NCBI RefSeq assembly: GCF_000300815.1
Contig: NZ_AMRX01000008.1
Span: 620,001 to 684,000 of the forward strand
Reading direction: 5' to 3'
Source of the DNA: Gayadomonas joobiniege G7
Lineage (GTDB): Bacteria > Pseudomonadota > Gammaproteobacteria > Enterobacterales > Alteromonadaceae
DNA length: 64,000 nucleotides
The notes beneath the pieces were generated by a model. That model ran no database searches and was not told the origin of the DNA. It was given only the letters and a program-made list of their open reading frames with translations. Shown piece by piece: positions 18,341-26,172 of this stretch (the first letter of the stretch is position 1; the number at the start of each line of letters is the position of its first letter). The position numbers and the translations under genes were made by a program.

Positions 18341-19936
18341 ATGAAATTATTAAAAAAGCTTGGTAAATTTCTGCTTCTAACGACGCTCACGTCAACATCA
18401 ATGAATATATCGGCTGCGCAAACTCGCCAACCAAATGTGATCTTAATCTATGCCGATGATATCAGCGCGCGCGAGTTTCCAATTTATCAATCGTCAGTTT
18501 GGTCGGGTTTGCGGGGCAATACAGTTGCAGACCCTGATAAACGAGCTAAAACACCTGTAATCGACCGTTTGGCAAAAGACGGCGTTTATTTTGACACCGC
18601 TTGGGCGACAACAGTTTGTTCGCCCAGTCGTGCGATGATGATGACGGGGCGCTACGCCAATATCCATAAATGGTGGACAAATGGAGACATTGGTTATCTA
18701 GTTGAAGATGGTAAACGAAAGCGGAACGTACGTTTATATGAAACTTCACCGTTTCAAATTGGGCATCTAGCTAAGCAGGCCGGATATCGTTCTATTTGGG
18801 CGGGCAAAACTCAAATGAAAGGTGGCAAACATGACCACAGCGTTTATGGTTTTGATGAAGGGGTTTTTACCCCAGGTTTAAATTACCCAAATCCGGGTCC
18901 ATACAGTGATTTTAATGTGATAAAAAAAGGGCAGCGCTTGTATAACCAAAATACTGGCGAACCCATCAAAAAAAGCTACGTGCAACAAGGCTGGTACTGG
19001 AAACCTAATGTGCAACTGATGAATCACAGTTCTGCGCCCGCTAAAATGCAATGGTGGCCTAATACAGAGGCCGCAAAAAAGTCATATGGTGTACATACGT
19101 ATGGGCCAGATGTTGAATTAGATTTTATTTTTGATTTTATCGAGCGCCAACAGCGTAATAAACAACCCTTTTTTGTTTATCATACAACCCATTTAGGGCA
19201 TGATGCTTTTGACTTTTTAAACCCCGCGTCAAAGGATAAATGGCCAGCTACGCCAAAAGTTGTCTGGGATGGTAGTGGTTATACTCGGATTACACCTAGA
19301 ATTACAAAAACTTCATCTGGTTTTGATACCCACAATACGCTGACTGATTCAGGCATAGATCATCATATTGAATATCTTGATTATCAAGTTTGGTTATATT
19401 TGAAAAAGCTCAAAACCTTAGGCATAAGTGACAATACCATTATTATTATTACCGCAGATAACGGGACCAGTGGTTATGGTAAACATCAACATGTGCAACA
19501 AAGAGGGACCCATGTTCCTTTTATTATTTACGCGCCTGGTCAGGTCTTAACAAAACAAGGCCAACAAAAAACGCTCGTGAGTATAGCGGACGTTATGCCT
19601 ACTTTGGCCGATATTTTCGCAACCAAAATACCTGCTGATTACACCATTCATGGGCAAAGTGTTTGGCCATACCTAACAACAGATACCGTTAAACACAGGG
19701 ATTATCTGTATTCTTACAAAGGCCCACGCCAGCTTATCCGAGGCCATTATGTGATGAAAGATGGCAATGATGACTGGTGGGATGTTTCTCAAACACCTGC
19801 TGATTTAACCAGTTTTAAAAAAATCACAAACTGGCAGCAAGTCTCCGCGGCTCATAGACAGGAGCGAAAAATGCTTGAGTCTGTATTGCCAACCTTTAAT
19901 AACTATGATGAAGCACATGATTATGTACTCAAATAA
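18341..19936 (+). CDS. Secreted S1-type sulfatase (CSPSR)
   Basis: A 531-residue sulfatase with a signal peptide (cut near ISAAQ), metal-binding YADD (residues 37-40) and the maturation motif CSPSR at 93-97 followed by the canonical MMMTGR. The second metal site is in ITADNGTSGYG. The opening ADDISAREFPIYQS is shared almost exactly with the sulfatase at 52057, so these two form one subgroup that differs from the other four. No clear ribosome site precedes the ATG. The 3' end overlaps the next sulfatase gene by 14 bases, so the two are translationally coupled and probably act on one substrate in sequence. Confidence 0.88.
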   Translation: MKLLKKLGKFLLLTTLTSTSMNISAAQTRQPNVILIYADDISAREFPIYQSSVWSGLRGNTVADPDKRAKTPVIDRLAKDGVYFDTAWATTVCSPSRAMMMTGRYANIHKWWTNGDIGYLVEDGKRKRNVRLYETSPFQIGHLAKQAGYRSIWAGKTQMKGGKHDHSVYGFDEGVFTPGLNYPNPGPYSDFNVIKKGQRLYNQNTGEPIKKSYVQQGWYWKPNVQLMNHSSAPAKMQWWPNTEAAKKSYGVHTYGPDVELDFIFDFIERQQRNKQPFFVYHTTHLGHDAFDFLNPASKDKWPATPKVVWDGSGYTRITPRITKTSSGFDTHNTLTDSGIDHHIEYLDYQVWLYLKKLKTLGISDNTIIIITADNGTSGYGKHQHVQQRGTHVPFIIYAPGQVLTKQGQQKTLVSIADVMPTLADIFATKIPADYTIHGQSVWPYLTTDTVKHRDYLYSYKGPRQLIRGHYVMKDGNDDWWDVSQTPADLTSFKKITNWQQVSAAHRQERKMLESVLPTFNNYDEAHDYVLK

Positions 19937-21827
19937 ACTTATATGGACCAAAAAGCAGGTATTAAAACTTGTGTCAGGGCTGACTATCACCTTAAGCATG
20001 GCCTTAAGTGCGGCTGAAAAACCCAATATTATCTGGCTAATCTCGGAAGATAACTCCAAGCATTTTTTAAATTTGTATAGCCCTGGTGGGGTAAAAATGC
20101 CTGAAGTTGAAAAATTAGCTGATCAAGGGTTAATTTTTGAAAATGCTTATTCGAATGCCCCTGTTTGCTCAACTGCTCGTTCAACATTGGCCACAGGTGC
20201 TTATGGTCCTAAAATCGGCACTCATTATCATAGAGCTTCGCATTTTACCCGTTTAGCAGAAGATTTAACGCCAATATACCAATTGATGAAAGAGGCAGGT
20301 TATTATGTGACCAATAACGCTAAAACAGACTTTAACTTTGTTGAAGATGGGCAGTTATTTGCACAAAACTCGCATAAAGCTGACTGGCGTGCTCGTCAGC
20401 CTGATCAACCGTTCTTTCATATTCAAACTTTTTACGAAACGCATGAATCTAGATTGCACTTTCCGGTCTCTGATATCCAAGACAAACCGACAGTTCACGA
20501 TCCAAAAAAAGTGAACTTGTTTCCTGTTTATCCAGACACTGAAACTTTTAGATATACACATGCCAGATATTTGGATTTGCATTTAAAAGTTGATGCTGAA
20601 ATTTCCAAAGTGATGGCTAAATTAGAAGCCGACGGCGAGCTGGAAAATACCTTTATTTTTTATTTTGGTGACCACGGTGGGGTACTGCCTGCCAGCAAAG
20701 GGCAAATATATGAACGGGGTTTGAATGTTCCTTTAGTCATTCGTATTCCTAAAAATTACCAGCATCTTGTAGGGAAGGGACTTAGAGCACCTCATAATAC
20801 GCGGGTACAAGGGGTTGTGAGTTTTGTTGATTTTGCACCAACTGTCGCTCGTTTAGCTGGCATTAAACAAACTGAACAATATGACGGTGAAGCTTTTTTA
20901 AGCTCAGATCTTAGCTTAAATAAATTAAACCAACGTAGTCATGCGTTTGCATACGGTGACAGATTTGATGATAAATATAATATGGTGCGTTCGGTTCGTA
21001 ATGGTCGTTATAAGTATGTAAGAAGCTATACGCCTTATTATGCTTGGGGACTGCACTCTTATTATCGCTATCATCAAGCGGCTTATAAAGAATGGCGCAA
21101 CCTGTATCACCAAGGCAAATTAAATCCAGTGCAAAGTGCATTTTTTGAGCCGGTTGCTGCAGAACAATTATATGATGTGATGAGCGACCCACATGAAACA
21201 AAAAATCTAGCATCCGATCCTAACATGCAAAAAACGCTATTGGCATTAAGAGAGCAATTGGCAAATCAATTGTTAGATTGGGTTGATTTAAGTTTTTTCC
21301 CTGAATCTTATTTAGCTAAATATGCATTTGATGATGTAAAAAACTTCAAATCAATGCACCGCACAGAAATGCAGCAGTTATTAGACATCGCCAATTTACA
21401 AACGCGCCCGTATTCAAGCACACAAAAAACCTTAGAACAGCTATTGCAGCAAGGCACCGAGTTTGAAAAATATTGGGCGTTAATTGTATTAAGTTCATAT
21501 GGCAAATCAGCACAAGCCAGTGCACAAGTTGTCCGTTCTTTGCTCGCGACAACAAAAAGCACCTACGTGAAAATGCGTGCAATTGAATTTTTAACCATTG
21601 TTGATGTTTATGATCCACGCAACAGCTTAACCGAACTGATTGAAACAACAGAGGGTATCTTACGTTTAGAAGTTTTAAATATTGCAGCTTTTTTACACGA
21701 AGTCCATGGATTTGACTTTCCGATTTCAGACAAGTTTATTGAACAAGTCGCCGCACGTGAGCCGTCTAATAGACTTGAAAAAGGTGTTTTATTTAGTACA
21801 AGTGAGCGTTTAAACTTTATTAAATAA
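19923..21827 (+). CDS. Secreted sulfatase-like protein with non-canonical CSTAR motif and helical tail
   Basis: A 634-residue sulfatase-fold protein starting at the ATG inside the end of the previous gene; it has a weak GATGAAG site and a signal peptide cut near LSAAE. The usual metal pair DD is replaced by SEDN (residues 41-44). The maturation motif is CSTAR at 82-86, with Thr where Pro or Ala is expected (C-x-P/A-x-R). The second metal site is in FYFGDHGGVLPASKG. After the sulfatase domain, residues about 470-634 form a helical, HEAT-like region. The paralogue at 39736 shares the SEDN site, the unusual motif position and the tail. It may be a true sulfatase matured by a permissive FGE, or a phosphodiesterase- or binding-type relative. 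Sulfate ester hydrolysis in the periplasm is the default inference. Confidence 0.8.
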   Translation: MYSNKLIWTKKQVLKLVSGLTITLSMALSAAEKPNIIWLISEDNSKHFLNLYSPGGVKMPEVEKLADQGLIFENAYSNAPVCSTARSTLATGAYGPKIGTHYHRASHFTRLAEDLTPIYQLMKEAGYYVTNNAKTDFNFVEDGQLFAQNSHKADWRARQPDQPFFHIQTFYETHESRLHFPVSDIQDKPTVHDPKKVNLFPVYPDTETFRYTHARYLDLHLKVDAEISKVMAKLEADGELENTFIFYFGDHGGVLPASKGQIYERGLNVPLVIRIPKNYQHLVGKGLRAPHNTRVQGVVSFVDFAPTVARLAGIKQTEQYDGEAFLSSDLSLNKLNQRSHAFAYGDRFDDKYNMVRSVRNGRYKYVRSYTPYYAWGLHSYYRYHQAAYKEWRNLYHQGKLNPVQSAFFEPVAAEQLYDVMSDPHETKNLASDPNMQKTLLALREQLANQLLDWVDLSFFPESYLAKYAFDDVKNFKSMHRTEMQQLLDIANLQTRPYSSTQKTLEQLLQQGTEFEKYWALIVLSSYGKSAQASAQVVRSLLATTKSTYVKMRAIEFLTIVDVYDPRNSLTELIETTEGILRLEVLNIAAFLHEVHGFDFPISDKFIEQVAAREPSNRLEKGVLFSTSERLNFIK

Positions 21828-21872
21828 AAGGGTTAAATAACACAGATAGAAAAACCATTGTGGTTTATTATA

Positions 21873-21900
21873 AAAAGCGCGGGTGAGTTGCTCGCGCTTT
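21873..21900 (+). terminator. Terminator of the sulfatase pair
   Basis: AAAGCGCG pairs with CGCGCTTT about 45 bases after the stop of the sulfatase at 19923-21827. The downstream T-run is short (TTTGTATT), so termination may be partial. Confidence 0.6.
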
Positions 21901-21916
21901 GTATTAAAAAAATAGC

Positions 21917-22216
21917 ATGGTTAAACTTATGAATTATCGAGCGACTTGTCAGCAAAACGAATATGCGGAGTTGGTATCTATTCATCGGCTGAATATAAAA
22001 GCCATTGATATTAATGGGCGGCAGCTAATAGGGCGAGCTTTAGACATTAAAAAAGCAGACACAGGTTTGGGTGAAGTGTTGCAAATTGAAACACCAAATG
22101 GTGTACAAAGCCTATTTATCGCTGAGCTCAAATCGTTAAATGCGTTTGATAATAAAGCACAAACGCATAACTTTAGCGTAGAATTTGAGACGTTAAATAG
22201 CTGTAATTATGATTGA
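21917..22216 (+). CDS. Rof-like Rho-binding antiterminator
   Basis: A 99-residue protein resembling the ROF/YaeO family (PF07073), small Sm-fold-like proteins that bind Rho and block termination. The pattern YRATCQQNEYAELVSIHRLNI, then GRALDIKK and a VLQIETPNGVQSLFIAELKSLNAF end, fits the family layout: Cys near residue 10, a central DIK turn and a final L-x-x-I/L strand. A second in-frame ATG at 21929 gives a 95-residue version closer to family length. Ribosome sites before both are weak. The 3' end overlaps the convergent esterase gene by 10 bases. Identification is by pattern only, so moderately sure. Confidence 0.6.
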   Translation: MVKLMNYRATCQQNEYAELVSIHRLNIKAIDINGRQLIGRALDIKKADTGLGEVLQIETPNGVQSLFIAELKSLNAFDNKAQTHNFSVEFETLNSCNYD

Positions 22217-23124
22217 TTTAATAAAAACCGGATCGCCAAATCAACCCGTTCAGCCCAAGCATTTTCGGAGTGATTGGTGCCAGTAAATTCACGACTTATC
22301 CAGTAGCCAATTGGATATTTATGCTCAACAAAAATTTTATCAACGGGTTCTTGCAAAGCCGGATATAAAGCATCTAGGGTTTCAGTGCCAAAATCAAAGT
22401 AGATTTTATGTTTGTTCAAACGATGTAAATTTTGTTTGATATAGGCCTGAAAATAAGTCGGGATTGGATTATTTTGATGGCTGAAATCACCCGGCCAATG
22501 AGTAGATAAAGCGGCCGCGCCGCGAAAAATTTCTGGATACTCTAATAACCCATACCAAGAAATTAAACCGCCCATACTAGAGCCCATTAAATACGATGCA
22601 TCTGAGTTTACTGAATAGTTTTTTTCTATAAATGGCATTAACTCTTTAACGATAAAAGCTAGATATAAATCCGAATAAACAGGTTGTTGAAATAATTTGT
22701 TCTCACCACCCCGTGTTTTATCATATAAGCTATTTTGCAAATCTTGTGGCATATTTAAAAAAGGCTTTTGTGGAAAGTACTCGCTATGTCTGTTACCACC
22801 ACCATTATAGATACCAACAATAATAAAAGGTTTAACCTGACGATTGTTTATTAAACTCGTTACAGTTTTATCTAAGTCCCAGGATTGTCCATTCCATGTT
22901 CGTTCTGTGTCAAAAAGCATTTGTCCATCATGCATATAAATAACAGGGTACTGGTTGTTTTTGTTATATCCCGGTGGCAACCAAACTTCAATGGTGCGAT
23001 CTGGCACATGCTCTGATTTAAATGATTGGTATCGTTCTAGTTTTCCATCGCTGACTTGTGGCCATACCATTGCACTTAAGGGGCCGCTAAAGACAAAAAT
23101 CGCAAGTAGGATAATTTTTTTCAT
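22207..23124 (-). CDS. Secreted alpha/beta-hydrolase esterase (PF00756, CE1-like)
   Basis: A 305-residue esterase of the enterochelin esterase/antigen 85-like family. A signal peptide (cut near PLSA) precedes the conserved WLPPGYNKNNQYPVIYMHDG. The nucleophile is Ser183 in GSSMGG, the acidic residue follows in FDFGTETLD, and the histidine is in GTNHSENAW. Such enzymes remove acetyl or feruloyl groups from carbohydrates or open lactones. Its position among sulfatases and GH2 suggests de-esterification of algal galactan, but acyl specificity is unknown. It is divergently transcribed from the cytochrome gene across a 217-base promoter gap. Confidence 0.8.
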   Translation of the reverse strand: MKKIILLAIFVFSGPLSAMVWPQVSDGKLERYQSFKSEHVPDRTIEVWLPPGYNKNNQYPVIYMHDGQMLFDTERTWNGQSWDLDKTVTSLINNRQVKPFIIVGIYNGGGNRHSEYFPQKPFLNMPQDLQNSLYDKTRGGENKLFQQPVYSDLYLAFIVKELMPFIEKNYSVNSDASYLMGSSMGGLISWYGLLEYPEIFRGAAALSTHWPGDFSHQNNPIPTYFQAYIKQNLHRLNKHKIYFDFGTETLDALYPALQEPVDKIFVEHKYPIGYWISREFTGTNHSENAWAERVDLAIRFLLNQS

Positions 23125-23341
23125 AGGTTAAATTTATTTAAAAAACTTGTTGTGTTTATCAATATATCTAACCTTTGTTTGAGGTCAAATGAATACGAAT
23201 GCATTTTGTTATTAACTGGTTGTTCAGTTATTTATTTTTTAATTTATATATTTTAACTTTTCTATATAAAAACTTTATATCAGAAATGAATTGTTATACA
23301 TTTGTTTTATTGCAATAAGCTATCCATAGGAAACCATATTA

Positions 23342-24706
23342 ATGATTAACACAGCTCAGTTGCGACCAGTATTGTTTGCTGTCGCCAGCCTGTTCTCTGT
23401 CTCGGCTGCTGCACAAAGCGATCAAGCTATCCTTGATTTGCTTGATCAGCCAGAGCAATTGGCAGCAGGCGAAACGGCTTTTAACTCGATTTGCGCTTCT
23501 TGTCATAAAAAAGATTTAAGTGGGGCGACAGGTTTTAATTTAAAAGATTCAGAATGGGTACATGGCAGCGCGCCATCAGACATCTATAAAAATATCCAAA
23601 ATGGGTTTGCACAAGCTGGTATGCCAGCTTTTAAAGGCATGTTTAGCGATCAACAAATTAAACAAATTACAGCTTATATTTTGTCTAAAAGAGAGGGCTG
23701 GGACAATTTAACCTATAAAGTATTCGAACTGGCTGAGGGTCGCGCACGTGACTGGGATCAGGTGTTAATGCAAAGAGCCGTAAAATCTGGCTCTGCGAAC
23801 AAAAATATGCCTGATTTTAATATTCCTGAAAATGAAGAGTTTGCCTATGTATTAAGCGGTGATTTTTATGCTCCACGGGACCAGGATGCCCGTTTATCTG
23901 TTCATGCGCCCCACACACTTTTAGAAGTTTATATTGATGGTGAAAAAGTGGCTAAAAAAGGTAACGCTTGGCGTGGAAGTTACCCTTTAAAACGAGGTAA
24001 ACAGCATCTTGAATTTCGTTTAATGACCCCACCAAAACCTTTCCCTAAATATACCCGAACCAATGCTTCTTTAATAGTGACCAATGATGCCGAAAATATA
24101 AAACTATTCCCAGCGTCTAAAAGGGCTGTGCAGCAGTTAGCTGGAACTAATTTCCCCATTACTGCGACAAACAGTGAAGTGGTGCAACGCAAAGTTGTAA
24201 TCGAATTACCGCCATATTCGGTGGCCGTTGGTTTACCACAAAAAATGAATTACGCCTTTAATACTCGAAGCTGCGCGATTGTTGGCGCATGGAAAGGAGA
24301 CTTGTTAAACATAGGTCCCAACATCAAAGAGCGTGGCCAAGATGGCAGTGTGCCACTTGGCGATTGGTTATTTCATGCGCCAGAGCAAATCAAACCACTA
24401 ACAAAAGACTGTGATTTTATTAAATACACCCGTCGTGACGCGACTGAGTTTGAGTTTACGTTGGCCGACACACGTTTATCCGTTGCGGCAACGCAGGCTA
24501 ACAATCAAACACTGACATTGACCTATAAAGTACTAGGCGGAGCTAAACCGACTCAACTTAAATTTGCGCTTCCGCGGTCAAAACAAAACAAGTATCAAAT
24601 TAATGGTGGTCAACTAGTCAAACAAGGGCCTCATACACAGTGGCACATTAATACTGCACAAAATAAAACATTCAGCATTCAGTTAAGTGCAGTAGGAGAA
24701 TTATAA
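23342..24706 (+). CDS. c-type cytochrome fused to a PA14-like and a C-terminal domain
   Basis: A 454-residue exported protein (signal cut near SAAAQ). Residues about 35-115 are a class I cytochrome c: heme motif CASCH at 51-55 and a likely axial Met in QAGMPAFKG. A beta domain follows with PA14-like traits (SGDFYAPRDQDARLSV, LEVYIDGEKV, YPLKRGKQHLEFRL). The C-terminal domain carries the NTRSCAIVGAWKGDLLNIGP motif, seen in heme/PQQ-associated proteins of Planctomycetes and Bacteroidetes. Its stop overlaps the next start (TAATG), so it is coupled to the dehydrogenase-like protein and is probably its electron acceptor in the periplasm. An AGGAAA site precedes the ATG. Confidence 0.8.
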   Translation: MINTAQLRPVLFAVASLFSVSAAAQSDQAILDLLDQPEQLAAGETAFNSICASCHKKDLSGATGFNLKDSEWVHGSAPSDIYKNIQNGFAQAGMPAFKGMFSDQQIKQITAYILSKREGWDNLTYKVFELAEGRARDWDQVLMQRAVKSGSANKNMPDFNIPENEEFAYVLSGDFYAPRDQDARLSVHAPHTLLEVYIDGEKVAKKGNAWRGSYPLKRGKQHLEFRLMTPPKPFPKYTRTNASLIVTNDAENIKLFPASKRAVQQLAGTNFPITATNSEVVQRKVVIELPPYSVAVGLPQKMNYAFNTRSCAIVGAWKGDLLNIGPNIKERGQDGSVPLGDWLFHAPEQIKPLTKDCDFIKYTRRDATEFEFTLADTRLSVAATQANNQTLTLTYKVLGGAKPTQLKFALPRSKQNKYQINGGQLVKQGPHTQWHINTAQNKTFSIQLSAVGEL

Positions 24707-26163
24707 TGAGCATAAAATCTATCTTCAAACCATCGCTATTCGCCTCGCTTTTGCCTCTGGGTCTTTTACTAACAAGCACTCACAGTTTTGCAAATAAAAA
24801 CTATATCCCTGAAGGTTATGAACTTAAAACTGTGATGACCCCTAAAGACGTGCCTTTTCATATAACCGGGTTAGATTCAGCGGAAAATGGTGATATTTAT
24901 GTGGTGACTCGGTTAGGTGAAGTGTGGCGATATGATCAAAAATGGCACAAATTTGCTGACGGTTTACATGAACCAACTGGTTTAATGGTGGATGATGACG
25001 GCAGTATTTTAGTCGCTCAAAAACCCGAATTAACCCGCTTAGTGGATACCAATAAAGACGGCTGGGCTGATGAATACATTCAAATTGTTGATGATTGGGA
25101 CTTTCACGATAACTACCACGAATTTACTTTTGGTCCGGTAAAAGATAAAGCGGGCAATTTATATGGTACCCTAAACCTAAGTCATGGCGCGCCAAATAGT
25201 TTTTCGTTGGGGACTATGGGCAGCGCGGGTGGCTGGCGTGGCTGGGCATTTGAAGTGACAAAAGCAGGTGAATTTAAACCTTTTGCATATGGTTTAAGAT
25301 CGCCAGCTGGTATTGGTATTAGCCCAGAAGACGAGTTGTTTTTTACCGATAACCAAGGCGATTGGGTGCCTACCTCTAAAATGCATTTATTGCAGAAAGA
25401 TAAATTTTACGCACACCCAGTGTCGTTAATTGATCACCCAGATTGGGATGAGCAAAAAATTCGCAATGCCAAGCCAGAAGATTTTGCTAAATTTAGTGAA
25501 AAGCCAGTGGTTTGGATCCCGCATATCGAAGTGGCTAACTCACCGGGTAACCCAGAATGGGATACCAGTGGGGGTAAATTTGGTCCATTTGAAGGTCAGA
25601 TTTTTATTGGCGATCAAACCCAATCCAACGTATTTAGAGTGATTCTTGATAAAGTTAAAGGTGAGTATCAAGGGGCTGTCATCAATTTTGTCGGTGGCAT
25701 GCAAAGCGGTAATATCCGTACTCATATTGATAATAAAGGCCAGCTGTGGGTCGGTCAAACTGCGCGTGGCTGGGGAGCAAAAGGTGGTAAGCCATTTGGT
25801 TTGCAAAAAATTGTTTGGAATGGCAAACAACCGTTCGAAGTGTTAGATGTTAAATTAGTAGAAGACGGCTTTAAATTAACCTTCACGCAAGCGCTTAAAG
25901 CAAGCTCAGTTAAGCCAAGTAGTTTTGCCGCAAAACATTGGCATTATGATTATAACGGCAATTATGGCTCGCCCAAACGTGGTGTTACTCAGTTGCCTAT
26001 TAAAACAGCCAAGCTAAGTGATGACGGGAAAACGGTTCATTTAAAAATGTCTCTCACGGCAGATAAAGTCGTGCAAATTGACTTCAACGGCGTAAAAAAT
26101 AAAGCAGGCAGCCAAGCGTCTACTCGCACTCTATATTACACGCTAAACCAATTGAACAATTAA
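24706..26163 (+). CDS. Periplasmic PQQ-type sugar dehydrogenase-like beta-propeller
   Basis: A 485-residue exported protein (signal cut near SFANK) with a six-bladed propeller as in soluble glucose/sorbosone dehydrogenases. Seen are repeated blade motifs such as GLDSAENGDIYVVTRLGEVW, EPTGLMVDDDGSILVAQ, YGLRSPAGIGISPEDELFFTDNQGDW and GQLWVGQTARGWG. A C-terminal beta domain follows (residues about 390-485). The AGLRS/PAGIG-type blade and the paired cytochrome c support electron transfer from an oxidised sugar. PQQ ligands cannot be verified by eye, so a non-enzymatic propeller remains possible. It is translationally coupled to the cytochrome gene and followed nine bases later by GH2. Confidence 0.7.
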   Translation: MSIKSIFKPSLFASLLPLGLLLTSTHSFANKNYIPEGYELKTVMTPKDVPFHITGLDSAENGDIYVVTRLGEVWRYDQKWHKFADGLHEPTGLMVDDDGSILVAQKPELTRLVDTNKDGWADEYIQIVDDWDFHDNYHEFTFGPVKDKAGNLYGTLNLSHGAPNSFSLGTMGSAGGWRGWAFEVTKAGEFKPFAYGLRSPAGIGISPEDELFFTDNQGDWVPTSKMHLLQKDKFYAHPVSLIDHPDWDEQKIRNAKPEDFAKFSEKPVVWIPHIEVANSPGNPEWDTSGGKFGPFEGQIFIGDQTQSNVFRVILDKVKGEYQGAVINFVGGMQSGNIRTHIDNKGQLWVGQTARGWGAKGGKPFGLQKIVWNGKQPFEVLDVKLVEDGFKLTFTQALKASSVKPSSFAAKHWHYDYNGNYGSPKRGVTQLPIKTAKLSDDGKTVHLKMSLTADKVVQIDFNGVKNKAGSQASTRTLYYTLNQLNN

Positions 26164-26172
26164 GGGGGCGAT

